Positions 34,326 through 50,083 of a stretch of 64,000 bases of DNA are shown here, piece after piece; the first letter of the stretch is position 1, and each line of letters begins with the position of its first letter. The stretch lies in NCBI RefSeq assembly GCF_002105155.1, contig NW_019028999.1, positions 558,001-622,000 on the forward strand, in the 5' to 3' direction. Source of the stretch: Lobosporangium transversale. Taxonomy: Eukaryota > Mortierellomycota > Mortierellomycetes > Mortierellales > Mortierellaceae. The translations under genes and the position numbers were made by a program. The notes beneath the pieces are model-generated. The model did not search any database and was not told where the DNA came from. It saw nothing but the letters and a program-made list of their open reading frames with translations.

Positions 34326-35112
34326 GAGGCCATGGATCTTGACGATGTGATGTAGTGTGATATATACATGAATGTGATGCAACATGAGGGGGCGAGGCAG
34401 AGTCTAACCATCGAAGCAGTCGGAATTACTCTTAAAATTAATTCGGAGTCCAATAAAGTTAAAAACTTTCTCTTTCATTCCACCTTCATTCCAAGTTACA
34501 AACATTGTCTTGTGTCCTTCTTTTAATCTCTTCATTTTCTCATTACCCAATCTCAGTACAAACAGCAATCGCCTACCAAGTCGTACAGCCTACAGTTCTT
34601 CGTATATCCTGATCACTGTTTAGAGTAAGATCCAGACAGATTTTCTCCACGCCACCATTTTGCCACCCAACTCGTGAAAGTCATGTCATAAACAATTCGA
34701 TGAACATTGGAGCAAAAGTCATAGAACGCTTCTAGGAGCAAATGACACTTTCGGAATATGCTTATATTTTTACATTTGCCACAAATTGTAAGGATGGAAA
34801 TGAGAGAAGCTCATTGGTAGTAAGAGTAGTCCTAAAATGAATTACATTCCAAATTATTCAGGCTACTGGCCATCTCAGCAACGAACTGAAAGATCCATAT
34901 GTTGCTGATTCTAATCATTCTCAGCAGACACTTTTCTATATTTGAGAGCCCTACAGCATCTACAGCTACTGGTTTTCATGGATTCGATATACTCAAAAGC
35001 TAACAATGGTTTTTCTGACTAAAGGGTTTTTATATCCTCCGTGTCGTTGAGAATAACCTTCACATCCTTCCGCGATATTGAAATCGAAACGCCATAGATA
35101 GCCCACGATACA
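34326..35112. other. Intergenic region between HP1 and the unknown gene
   Basis: 787 bases with no supported ORF on either strand. It holds the HP1 3' UTR (an AATAAAG-like site near 34451) and the upstream region of the gene at 35113. Confidence 0.45.
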
Positions 35113-36061
35113 ATGCAACATCATCCTACACAACAAGAACAGCGCATCAATGGACCCCACCATCCCCAGCGTACACAGCACACGCCTCAATCGCAGATAT
35201 GGTCTCATCATGCTTCAATATCGCACAACCTTTTTCAACAGCATATCGATGAGGCATTCGACCGTGGTAGTAGCAACAGAGGTGGGATGCAGGGCTTTTG
35301 GGCAAGGAAACGAGGGACTCTTGACGAAGAGGACGATTTGATTGCGAAGGTATGGATAGTATCATCTGAAGGTTAGAACATTTATTACTTTTGTTTTTCG
35401 AGTGAGACGCCAATGAATGTTAAACGTTGCATATTTTTTTTTTGTGTCAACTTAGAAACGAAGCAAGGGATCTGGAGCTGATTCACCTGGTGTGTTTGGA
35501 TGGCCCAACTTACTTGAATCAGTAACCAGTAGTCCTGGATATGGGTCCCCAAATACGAACCAAGCATACTTGGAGCGGTACTCGACTCCTCAATATGACT
35601 CTGCAACGCCACCGTTCGAGCCTACCCTTTTTCAAGTTCAGGCCACATCCAATCCCGTCTCTCCCTCGCCGAACAGAGAAGTGGGACATGTGCATGATGT
35701 AGAACAAAGGCCTGCTCTATTAGGATCAATGCGACCAGTGCCTCCTGCACCGCCTTCTCCGAGCGAAAGCATTAGAGAGATCGGGGAGCAGAGCAGTATA
35801 TCCTCGGACCATAGTAGTGATTGTAGTAGTACCAACAGTAGCATGGATAGTAGGAGCTATAGCAATCGGTGGGGACCTATAGAGCATAAACCTCTAACGA
35901 GGACACGGTTAGGTTCTATTGAAGTGAAAGAGGGATATACACATGCTTCTGGGATAGAGAAGAGGGATTCAAGTGGACGAGGCGTGTTTGTGATGGGATT
36001 TCGGCCTGGATGCGAGCGATGTCAGCGACGGGAGAAGGGCCACTTTGCGCATTATGAATGA
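35113..36061 (+). CDS. Conserved-looking hypothetical protein, two exons
   Basis: Two exons: 35113-35349 and 35456-36061, joined in phase 0 across a 106-base GTATGG...TTAG intron, giving 280 aa. The N-terminal 30 residues are Gln/His-rich. The middle contains SHNLFQQHIDEAFDRGSSNR, a FWARKRGTLDEEDDLIAK stretch ending the first exon, and GVFGWPNLLESV early in the second. A Ser/Pro-rich part with a run of Ser/Asp follows. The C-terminal 26 residues (GVFVMGFRPGCERCQRREKG, then HFAHYE) stand out: two Cys spaced CxxC with basic residues, ending at the stop. It might bind metal or be a short interaction motif. I recognise no named family. The start is the first ATG of the exon frame. Confidence 0.7.
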
Positions 36062-36506
36062 TCGGCGCAGCACAACTTTGCCCACGTTTAATATAGGAAT
36101 AAAAACATTAAGCGTCGATTCATTTGACAACTTGAGGTCAAACAAGTTGGTCATGCGGCTTGGGACGCCCCTGAACTTGAAAAACGGCTTTTTCTGTGTG
36201 TTGCTAATGCAATTTATATGTCCTTTTTTTCCTCTCTCTCTTTTTGCATCTTTGCTCCATTGTGTTACGAACCATTGTTATTGTCACCTTCTCACTCTAT
36301 TCTTTCTCCTCCCATTCATTTCTCCTAAATAATCTACATTATTTTGAAAAAAAAAGTTGTCTGTTTATACGTGTTTTTCATTTCTTTCAAGTTCATTCCT
36401 CTTTCTCCACTTCTCTTCATCCGATTATTAAATTGATCAAGTGTCTCACTTTTTTTTATTTTTATTTTTATTTTTTTATTACCTCTCTCTTTTCTTCTTT
36501 CAGCTG

Positions 36507-36545
<39 letters not shown>

Positions 36546-36557
36546 ATTAATTCAGTC
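36062..36557. promoter_or_regulatory. Upstream region of the sirtuin gene
   Basis: 496 bases, pyrimidine-rich (36210-36500), followed by an A34 run (36507-36540) ending 17 bases before the sirtuin ATG. This is probably the core promoter and leader. CAG immediately before the A run could be a 5' UTR acceptor, but no donor was fixed. Confidence 0.45.
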
Positions 36558-39426
<2,869 letters not shown>

Positions 39427-39457
39427 ATAGGAGATATAAAGCAAAATAAAACTCTTT

Positions 39458-39492
<35 letters not shown>

Positions 39493-39976
39493 ATCGACTT
39501 TGAGCAAGGGTATGAGAGAAGGTTAGCTGTGGAGCTAAGTATCAAAAGCAACAGAGTGCTTCATGGGATGGGTGGGTATATATAGGTGGCTTTGCAGAAC
39601 ATCTGTGGCTCAGTTTCAGTCTCAATTCATTTCATTTTGCCACTATTTAAAGTTTATAACTATTTTAAATGAAGTTCAGGCACACTCCATACTGGTCTGG
39701 TTGCTCATTCTGCCTCCATCATTCAGTTGTCTAAACCATCCATCCATCTTTTTTTTTTTGCTTGTCCTGTTCATCACTTTTCCCTCCTCTATCATATTTC
39801 CATTCACTCTCGGGTTCTCCTTGCTCTCAGCAACGCTTTAACGACATTTTACATCCTCTTTCATACTATTCTACCTTACTCACTGTTACCATCGCCTTTA
39901 CTCTTATCATCACTTTCATTCTTACTTTCATTGCCATTCTCAGTCCCTGCATATTTCCTTCAGCTAATCCACCACT
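39427..39976. promoter_or_regulatory. Sirtuin 3' UTR and NoxR upstream region
   Basis: 550 bases. A T run of about 27 (39462-39488) lies shortly after the sirtuin stop. From 39690 to 39970 the plus strand is strongly pyrimidine-rich (CT tracts), as is usual for leaders in this window. No gene is supported. Confidence 0.45.
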
Positions 39977-41650
39977 ATGGCTGGCCTCAAGGTACTTATA
40001 CTTTGTTGCCTCTACGAATCCTACAGCTACCTAATAATTAGAAACCCGGCCATTGACAACCTTTTTTTTTATCTTCCTACTTTGATCATTTATTTTTGTC
40101 GTCTTTCTAGTATGAACTAGACCAATGGAACGAAGGAGTTATTGCATTTGATCAAGGCGAATATGAAGATGCCCTTGAGATCTTTGAGGTAACGAGCCAG
40201 TGAATGAAACTCAAAAAAATTAAAAGAGAATGTGTTATGTTTGTCACACCAAATGTGTTGTGCACGTTCATTGCCTTCGGATTTTTACGTTGTTGTTTCC
40301 ATTGTTTAACTGAAGTGGCATGTTGCATTATTCTTCTCTGTCTTTTATGCGATTGTGGTATGTTTAGCCTATTGCAGACTCCGCGAAGATCCACTTTAAC
40401 ATTGGTGTCGTCCTCACTACTTTGGGCGACTTTCAGGGAGCGGTAAGTAAAAATAATAATAATAACAATATATAATTAATAAAGACTTGAGGGTTGTATA
40501 TCTTCCCAACGATGTCATTTATAACCAGTCTACGCCAAAAAATACGAACATGTCTCACATTTACTATTTTTGAATGAAATGATAAATAGAGTGAGGCATA
40601 CGCTCAGGCTACCAAGTTGGATCAGTACCTTGCCATCGCCTACTTTCAGAACGGCGTCGCCAATGTTGCTCTTGAGAACTATTCCAAAGCCTTGAGTTGT
40701 TTCCACGATGCATATCAGGTAGCGTTTCCTCTATTTTTTTTTTTTGTCTTTTTGTCTTTTTGTTATTTTTATTTTTATCTTTACTTTCTTTGCTTGATTC
40801 TTTTGATCATCAATCTCAATATCTGATATGAGATGAGAAGCGACTTTATGAGCGTGGTCTTTATACATTCACAATACACCACACAGCTATATTGGATAAG
40901 AAAAGAGAGAATGATAATAATAACAACAATACCAAAATCAACAACATCAACAAAAAGAGAGAAACGTGTGTGAGCTCTAGAACGAGAGCCATGCTTTGCA
41001 GATAGTAGCAACTGCCTATTATTATTATTATTTTTTTTTTACTTTATTCCTTTCCTACATGAATAACTTTCTGTGAGTGTCCAATACAACAAGTCGAAAA
41101 ACTAATCAGGCTCTAATGTTACTCTCTATGCATGCATGTTTACCCTCACTTTGATCCTTTTTATTTTTTACATGTTCTGGTTTCTAATCTCAATGGTTTT
41201 TAGTATCTCCGAGGAAACATGGTAATCGATTATACACAACTGGGACTGGAATTCAAGTTATTTTCATGCCAGGTCCTCTATAATCGTGCACTTTGTTATG
41301 TCGAACTTGGAGAGATGGATCAAGCCATGAGTGATTTTTGGAAGGCATCAAGGGAAAAGCAGACCAAAGAACATGACGTTGTGGATCAGGCCCTTCGCGA
41401 CAAGGGTAAGGACTGTACAATCTTCACAGTGCCTCAGGGGGTTCTCTACCGTCCACCTGAATCAAAGGTGAAGAATTCTAAAAAGAAAGATTATCTTGGA
41501 AATTCCAAGGTGATTGCGGCGATCGAGACGTCCGATTCCTTTTCAGGATTTCAGGGCAAATCTGCCTGGCAGGTCCAGATGAGTGGCCCCACCAATGTGG
41601 CAGCAGTCGACGAGCCGCGTGCAATGACACCACCAAGTGGTACGTTCTAT

Positions 41651-41681
<31 letters not shown>

Positions 41682-43208
41682 TCACTCGTTTTCTCATAAC
41701 AGCATGAGTTTTCCAGAGACTCCGGGGAGTTTTTTTCACATCTGTATCCAACTCTTGTCACTGTTTATCTGCTTTGGTCATCATCACACCGATAAAAAAA
41801 AAAGCTCTCTTTTATATTATTTATATTATTTATTTAACCCAGTTTAATTTTAAAGAATGAGCGACGTCTATCATCTTTTTTTGTGGTGATTGTAACTCTT
41901 TTCTTTTAACTCTTGCTCTATGCTCTCAACTAAGCATGCTAAGCATGTTAAGCAAACTAAGCGAGCTAAACAGCCAAACGAACCAAAAAAAAAAAAAAAA
42001 AATACAACCACAAGGAAAGAGAAAGAGGAAAAGAGAAAGAGAGAGAGAGAGCAGGACGAGAAGAAGTTGAAGGTTGATGTAAAGAAAAGGAATAGAAAAA
42101 TGGTCTTTTCACCTAAAAACTTTCTTTTAATACTCTTCATCTATTTCTGGCATATTTTTTATAACAATTTATTCCCATGGATTGGTATCTGAACGCGAAT
42201 GCTCATGCATTTTATTTTACTTTATTTTATTTTAGCGCTCCAACGAAGAGGCACTGGCCGAGGTGCCAATGGACGTACAAGGAGAGGCACTGATCCTGAG
42301 AGACCACAATTAGAGCACTCATCATCCTTTAAGAGTCAAGATGCACCTGTTTCACGTCGCGTCCAAGGAGCAGGACCTGGTCCCTCCTCTCTTGGTCCAG
42401 CTGGTTCTGAGCCAAGGTTATCACTCCTTTCCCGTCGAAACACAGATGCTCAAAGACCTGCACCTTTGAATTTGGCCGGGCAGTCAAACTATGAAGGAAC
42501 AGCCTCATCCACAGCAGCACAAGGAGGAGAGATTGGATCACAGAGTTATCTTGACTTTTATCAGGATGAAATAGATAATCTGGATCAAGATGTTTATGCT
42601 CTCACTTTAGAATATCAAGAAAATACTGTCGGCGATCAATACTCGACCACATCATCTACTGATCTTCGAGTCTCGCCTGTTCCTTCACGCTCCAATTCTA
42701 ATAACTCTAATTACAATTATAATAACACTAACAATAACAACTACAACAATAACAACTACAACAATAATAACTACAACAATAATAACTACAACAACAACAA
42801 CAATGGACGGACTGGAGGAAATCCGATAAACAAAGTTGGTAATGGATATAATGGTTATGGTACAAGTCCTCCAAGCCGTACAGGAACACCTCCAGTATTT
42901 TCTTCAGAGTTGAGACGGATAGGGAGTGAAAATAATGCAAAGATAGTTGGAGCAGGCCTTCATCGTGATGATAGTGTACGGAGTGCGGCTTCTGGAGGTA
43001 GTGGAGGATTCTATCAGCAGCCTAATGGAAGCCACTCCGGATACATGCATGGCGGCGAAGGATCTTATGTGGATGAGCCCGTCTATGCTAGTCTTCGTGA
43101 CAAGGTAAACATTGTGCTGAGGATTGAGAAAAACTTTTTTTTATTTTTATTTATTATTTTTATATTTTAAAAAAAAAGAGAATCTATTTAATTGAAAAAG
43201 AAAACCTG

Positions 43209-43239
<31 letters not shown>

Positions 43240-43499
43240 CTTCATAGCTTCGTGTCAAATGCCATTATATTGATACAAGAGCTATTTTGGTCCGAGCAGA
43301 CACACCTCTCCAAGAATTGATTCAACGGGTCCAAGAAAAGTTCCAATTGGATCGGCCCTTGAAGCTCAAGTATAGGGATGAAGATCAGCATATGTTATCG
43401 ATGGTTGATGATGAAGATTGGTTGATGGCTCAGCAGGTTCATCTAGACACCACTGGAAGCTTGGACCGCATGGAGTTGTGGTGCTTTGATGAGGAGTAG
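39977..43499 (+). CDS. NOXR: NADPH oxidase regulator NoxR (p67phox-like, TPR and PB1 domains)
   Basis: Cytosolic activator of fungal NADPH oxidases that links Rac to reactive-oxygen production. Seven exons: 39977-39991 (only 15 nt, MAGLK), 40111-40188, 40368-40442, 40590-40718, 41204-41639, 42236-43104 and 43248-43499, giving 617 aa. Residues 1-170 form TPR repeats as in p67phox: WNEGVIAFDQGEYEDALEIF, HFNIGVVLTTLGDFQGA, AYFQNGVANVALENYSKALS, then the family-diagnostic YLRGNMVIDYTQLGLEFKLF and VLYNRALCYVELGEM. A C-terminal PB1 domain (about 535-617) starts LRVKCHYIDTRAILV and has the acidic OPCA-like segment YRDEDQHMLSMVDDEDW. There is no SH3 domain, as expected for NoxR. A Tyr-Asn repeat lies in between. 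Intron 6 ends in T30 before TTCTTCATAG. It converges on SEC7. Confidence 0.93.
42700..42806 (+). repeat. Asn-rich repeat inside NoxR (YNNNN units)
   Basis: Coding AAC/AAT-rich repeat giving tandem Tyr-Asn4 units, roughly five copies, within the disordered linker between the TPR and PB1 regions. Both AAC and AAT codons are used, so it is not a simple microsatellite at the DNA level. Confidence 0.85.
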
Positions 43500-43568
43500 A
43501 GAAAGAAGAAGAAGCTATGGAAGTTTTTGATAGAGTATTAAAATAATTGCATAGATTATAGAAGGGCG

Positions 43569-43599
<31 letters not shown>

Positions 43600-43833
43600 A
43601 TTTCCGCATATACAATGTCGAATAGAAAACTACTTTGCGAAAATGATGCCGTGTCCATATTGTGAAAACCGTATCAAAAACCCAATCTGAAAGACAGAAA
43701 TGGTCATTTACCAGTATAATACATGTTCACAAAATCACGTCGTTTTCCTTTGAGGGTTGTTGCTAATGTACAATTATCATATCCAAGATCTTTTTCCATA
43801 AAATATAAGCATGCACACGTAAACCTATTTTCT
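43500..43833. other. Convergent 3' region between NoxR and SEC7
   Basis: 334 bases holding both 3' UTRs, with an A27 run at 43571-43597. No gene is seen. Confidence 0.5.
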
Positions 43834-46800
43834 TTATTCTAGGACAAGTAATTCGCCAACACAGCCCATAAATTCCTGAAGCGCTACCCGAACATCCATT
43901 CGCTCTACTCCTACTAGTCGGATGGCCAGTCGAAAGTAGTCAGGTAACTCCTTCCGTAGTCCTCGATACTTTATCCTATCGGAGTCAACTGACAACGTCT
44001 GAGTTTGGGTCCCATTCACCTGTGAAGTAGATATTACAGCTGCGTTGGGCCACCAGATCGGCGTCCTCTGTAACTCTCGCAACACCATGATTGTGAGTTG
44101 TGATTGGTTCACAATCACATCCTTGGGATACTTCGTAGGTTCACTGAGCATGCCCAAGTACCTGGCTACAATCAGCTTAGATTCTTGAACCAATGGCTCC
44201 AGCACCGCTTGAACCTCATCTTCAGCATCATAGCCTTCACCGTCTCCGAATTGGCGGTAAAAGTCAAACAAGACCGAGACATAAGTCGTTAATGCCAAAT
44301 TCTCCTGCTTAAACATGTTGGGCATCTGCTGGATCTGACCCGACTTGTACAAGTAGTGACGAAGCTCATAATTGTCATTGAATGCCCTCACAAATCGATA
44401 AGACTTGCGAAGGCACTCTAACCAACGGTGACGCAGCCCTGTGGGCATGTTGTGTAGGAAACGAGGCTTAACTGCCGGCGCTTGCGCTCCAGTTTGCTGA
44501 TCTGAACCTGGTGGCGCACCCGAAGACGACGATGGGTGGGAGCCAGCAATTGGCTCACGGTCGCCTTGGCCGGATTGGTTATACTGAGGCTGTTGTTGTG
44601 CCTGGCTAGCAGCAGTGGCAGAAACATGATGAGAAGCATATGGCGCCGATGATGAGGGCCACAGAGAAAGATCTACCAAGGCCATTTCCTTGACAAATGT
44701 AATGGCTACAAGATGGATCGCGCACTTGGTCACTGTCTCCTGGAAATCAAATTTCGGGAGTGCCACTGCATTGGTAGATGCGCCCTCAGCAACGGCACCA
44801 TTTTCTGTGGCCTGAGGGGTGGTGATGCTTCCAGTGTCAAGGACCATCACTTCATGTGGAGTTGTCATTTCAAAAATGGTTTCCAGTGTAGAAGTCACCA
44901 GCTCCCAACGCTCCTCATCAAACATGGGACCGTTCTTGGTAACTAGCTGGCTCAGACAAAAGATACCCATCTGCCCTAGATTCTCGCTCTTCTTACTGAC
45001 CAACAGAGTGATTAGTTCTAATAGACCTTTCAAAAAGTCCGTCTGAGCGTAAAATACTTGGTGATACTGGCGAGAATAGAGGTTGATCATCAGTCGGAGA
45101 GCCTGGATCCAAATGGTGGTTGTCAAGTCTCGACGCTTGTAATCGGGATCTTTGAGATCCTCAAAGATGGGCATCAAGACAACACGATAGATCTTGGACC
45201 AATACTGCGATTCAAAAATCTCGCCGGATCCGTTCAAAATCTCAAAGAGAGTCACCAAAGCTCTTGAACGAACATTTGGCAGTTCAGAGTCAATCACAAC
45301 TCGAGACAGACCATAGACAATGGGGAACCACTTGAGGAAGAACGTATCCTCATCTTCTTCTTCGACTACAGTCTCTTTGGACTGACCTTCACTGAGAACC
45401 AAGTGCCTCTCCTGTGCTGGTTGATCCTCCTTGGCAACCGAAGCAGCCCTAGCCTCCAGCCAGAGCCCACGTGCACACTTTTTGAGCAAGATCATGGCAC
45501 TGTTGACAACCTCTTCATCATAGTTGAAACAAAATTCGACCAAACAGTTGACATAGTCCACAAAACTTGTTTCGATAACCTCAAAGCTATTATCATAAAT
45601 CATTTGTACGATGCTGAAAGCATTTTCGACTAGTGCACCATTGCCATGCGTAGCAGTCCTACCAAAGACTCCAAACATCGGCTTCCATCCTGAGCGGATA
45701 TTACTCGCACGAGCTGTGATCATCTGGCGGAGGCTTTGGATGATCAAGTCATGGATTGCAGTCGAGGGGTTATTCTTGTAGATATGCTCGAATGGTCTCA
45801 GCAGTTCGTTTTGAGTATTGAAGTGAGCTAACTCGTCACGAGCTAAAAATTTCATGGCAAGTTGGCGAAGTGAATCGATGGCAAAGGTTGACACCGTCGA
45901 ATTGGCACTGCAGCCGACAGCGTTGAAGTAAGATTGAAGAATGCGCCAAATCTGGGTCCACTCAAAACGGATACGCACCATATTGTAGTCAGCTAAAAAT
46001 AAAAATAAAATAAAGACATTACATCGTTAAGGATGATCATGAAAAACAGTCTCATTGAACCGATTATGGTGTATAAAGAGGCACGCTGGCTCACCAATCT
46101 CAACGATTCGCTGCAACATGTACATCCTAGGTGCGTTGCGCGAGCTTTCCACTTCTTCCAGAGAAACAGCACAGATCGACTTGAAGAGATGAACAATGGC
46201 CTCTCCACTCAACGTGATACTATTTGCGAAAATCTTGTCAATAGCAATGATGGTATCTTGCGATTGGAACTCATTCATCATAGCTGACAGCGAGACTTTG
46301 CGTTTAGATGAAGCCTGAGGATTCTGTGGTGTATTTGAATTGTTAGGAGAGTTGCTGGATGGTGTATGCTGATAGTCGACTCCATTAAAGCCCTCAGTTG
46401 AAACTCTCCCGCCTCGTGGAATCAATTGCAGCTGCTCCATTGCACTGATAGTCTTGAGGACCAAGTTCCAGTTACTCTCAAGATACTCTCCCATAGTATT
46501 AGCAACCTTGAGAAGAGTACGGATAGCCAGCACATTCTTAGGTTGCATTTCACTCACATGGTTCATGCCAGTTAGTTTTGCCAGCGACGAGATAAACGCA
46601 TCGCGTTCAACCTCCATATGGAATATGCTCGCGATACGGATAGCGTTGGTCATACCACGCAAGCAAAGGTCGATAGCCTCAGCATTGATGGCTGCAAACT
46701 CACGTGTCTTTGGTTCGGCTTTAGCAGCAAAAGCACTGGGATCGATCGCTTCCTCAAACGCCAAACTGAGAGTAGCCATGGCTGGCCAGCAGGCCACGGC

Positions 46801-49800
46801 AAACATGGGCTTCACATGCTCAGCATGGGTCGCATTCCTCCAAGCAGCTGTATTCTTAACACGGCCATCGTTGCTGGCCAAAAGGGCACGCGCATTCTTT
46901 TGCATTTGTGAAATAGCCATGTCATAGAGTTCCTGGCGCTGCTTGTTATTTCCAGGGGTGACAGCATTTGCCTTTGATGCTTCTCTAGCCTGCTCCTCCT
47001 CAAGCACAATTTCGTTCGTGGAAATGTTGTAGAAGATCTCGGCCAGATACTCATCCGGCAGGTTGCTGTTATCATCAATGCCACGATTATTCTTGATAAA
47101 GTCATTCACGTCCATTCTCCGTTTGACACTATCAGAGTGCTGATCTGTGTTGAGCATGATGACCGAGAATGCAAGGGTATAAGCGGTGTCAGCGTGAGCA
47201 AATACCTTAGGATTTGTGTCACAGTAACGGTTCGCAAACTTCTCCATTATTCGATCAATTTTCTGAGCTTCTCCAGGAAGGCGGAAGGATTGAAGGAATA
47301 TGCGTAGAGCATCTACAAATCCTACGCCAGTGAAATCTAATCGGTCGACGAATGCACGCATGACTTTGATGGCTTTTTCGTCCCCATCGCCAATGTACTC
47401 TCCAATGGCCGCCTTATCCAAACTAGGTGTGTTCATGAGGTAATTAACAATCGACTGATGATCATCTTGGACAAATCCTTGCTTTAGCAAGAAGTCAATT
47501 CCTTTCAATGGTTTGGTATTGAAGAGCCGAACGCCCTTGAGGAAGAGCTGTTTCCTTGTCATGATCTCTTCAAATTCAGCAGGATGGTCATCGCCCAAGG
47601 GATCTGCAGACCCGATCGTATTTACAGAAATGGAAGACATATTTGTGTTGCTGCTTTGCTGTGAGCGCATTGACATAGCAAGCAAAGGATTCTTGGAGAT
47701 AATCACAGGATGTGACATTTTGTTGTACAGAGTTGATGAGGACTGCTCTGATTTTGGTGAGAGAGGAGATCCATTAACGCTGTCAGAATTGACGCCAATA
47801 TTCTCCTGTTGGGGCGAAGAAGGTGCTACAGCAGTAGTCGTGGTAGATATGGTCCCAAGTTCTGAAGATGATGCATCACGAATGTGTCCATTAGTAGCGG
47901 AGGCGACAGCAGTATTGACTTCAGTTGCGATTGCCTCGGGTAATGAATTGACTACACTAACGTCCTTTGACCAGTCCACAAGCGAGTCCAACACGGAAAC
48001 CATACACCGCAAACCCTGAACAGCCAGCCGACGATCCTGAATCAAAGCCCAAGCGTCTTTTTCGTTCAACAGCAGCTGCTTGCCCATCATGTTTCCAACT
48101 GTAGCTGAAGCGTTGACTTTTCCACGACCTTGAGCAATGCGTGACAATGAGTTGACAATATGTTCAAATATAGAGGCCATCGAGAAATCACAGTCAAAGT
48201 TGAGATAGATGTCAACAAGCGATTGAGGACTAGAGCAAATCTTGTGCAATCCCTGTAGGACCATTTCCTTTTGCCTCATAGTAGCATTGGACATGTCGAG
48301 AAACTTTAAATAAAATTCGTTAAACAAGACTTCAACTTCTGCTTTGAGCTGAGCACGATAGTAGCGGAGTACTGTCAAAAAGAGTGAGAGTGAAAACTCG
48401 AAAAGGGTCTCATTTGCTGAAACTCCGTTCTGAGAAAGCGAAACACAGAGGTACTGTCGTACAGCGCTGACAAACAGATTGTCCGATTGGAAAACTGGTC
48501 CTGAGTTATTCATCATGGAAAGAATGAGCTCCAGCACAAGTGCACGACCACGGATGGAAAGTTCCTCCTGTTGCGCATTGTTGGGGGTAATGTCAGCTCG
48601 TAGCGAGAGCTTGCAGAGGAGACGGAAAGTAAGGTAAGCGTCCTGTCTGGAAGTGCGGCACGCAGCAATGGCAGCTTCGTGAGGAGTAAGCTCTTTAGAC
48701 TTTTGGTCAACGGGTGCAGAGGCAACAGTATTTTCCGTTAGGGTTGGGGTCGCTGCTGTTGCCGTTGACGCTGCAGATGACGGCCGTTTGAAGTCGGGAG
48801 AAGAAGGTAGGGGAATGTCGCTTGGAGTTGTAGAGTTATTGATCTCTTGGGTATCCTGCCTACCATTTTGATCATTCTGACTCGATGACTCGTCTGGTGT
48901 CTCAGGATGGGGAGAATTAACGGTGCTGAATTGATCCTGGTTCTCTGTCTTGGCCTCTTTGTCCTCAACCATGGTGGTCACTGGTGAATCAAATTCTATA
49001 TGTACTTCCTCGACCTGCAATTCAATAGAGTCATTATCCACAGTATCTGCAACAGATATAGAGACTTCGGTTCCTTCGTCTGATGTTGCCTGGTGCTGGA
49101 CCACAACCGAATGTTTTTGCATAGTCTTTTCTAAATTCCTGAGGGCATGTGCGTCGGTCTCCATGGCAGAGATGACGAGATTGACCATTTGAGTGAGCCC
49201 TGCTTTTGCAGTGGCCTGTAAAATAGGCGATTTTGCCCAACAGAAGATGTTGCAACCCGTCTGAATAATTTTTAAAAGCGAGACGTGATGGACTTGACAT
49301 GTTGTGGAGGTGACTACTGTGAGTAGGATCTAGAGGGCAATGCATATCATCAAGTAAGAGGCCACCAGAATTAAAAGATCAGCCGGGCTGAAATATTAAG
49401 CGCGAGAAACGAATAAAACATTAGAGTACCTTGATGATTTGAAGTTGCACATTGTCATCGACTGATCCTGGACCACGATAAGTCATGCAAACTGTATGGA
49501 CAATCTCATCGATCAGTCGAGGTGGATCTGGGTAATGATCGGGACCAACAGTATTAGCACCAGGCAAGTTGGGGACGAGATGGTCAGTAGGGTCGGAACA
49601 ATCAATATGGCTGAGGTCGTTGATTTCGCTGAATGTTGCAAATTTTGGACGTCCGATGGCAGCTGGTGGAACGGGTGCAGAACGTGTTGCTGATGGAAGG
49701 ATTAAAGGCGCGTTTCCGGTGAGCTTGCCGTGAGCAATGAGCTTGTGGAGGGCATCGAGGGCCAAAACTTTGACTTTATTGGAGACAGAAGGCGCGCAAG

Positions 49801-50083
49801 CAAGTTTGAAGACAGCCCAGTATTCATCAGCGTCCAGAGCATCAAGTTCGACAGAGGAAGATGCTTTGATGGGATGATCCTCGTTTTGTTCTGTTGTTAA
49901 TGCTGTTGATGAATAGTTCTCATTCTGGCTTTGGGTGCTTTGCTTGGGAACAGATGAAGCAGTAGCAAGTTTATAGGCTTGCAACCGTTCAATAGCGCCT
50001 TGGGCAGCGTCGACGAGGTCGCGCTCCTTGCGAGGATGTGCCTCGGCCAAGAGTCTCTGTAGTGAGAGTTCTAGGCTGGACAT
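43834..50083 (-). CDS. SEC7: Arf guanine-nucleotide exchange factor SEC7 (BIG1/2 type)
   Basis: Large trans-Golgi exchange factor that loads GTP on Arf to drive coat assembly. Three exons: 50083-49430, 49329-46095 and 45992-43834, giving 2015 aa, almost the yeast length. The N-terminal DCB region starts MSSLELSLQRLLAEAHPRKE. The HUS domain has the HUS box YLNFDCDF near residue 598. The catalytic Sec7 domain spans about residues 805-1005: FNTKPLKGIDFLLKQGFVQD, the glutamic-finger loop FRLPGEAQKIDRIMEKFANR near residue 900, and AYTLAFSVIMLNTDQHS. The HDS1-4 repeats follow (RIRFEWTQIWRILQSYF, FDFYRQFGDGEG). Both introns are GT-AG with consistent phases. The 5' end faces the RING-ligase gene across 661 bases. 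Confidence 0.95.

Noticed and set aside
42728-42940. Cys/Tyr-rich frame antisense to NoxR
   Set aside because: It is the reverse complement of the AAC/AAT repeat coding for the Tyr-Asn tract.
48950-49192. Ser/Thr-rich plus-strand frame inside SEC7
   Set aside because: Antisense shadow of the SEC7 coding exon, one of many such frames across the long exons.
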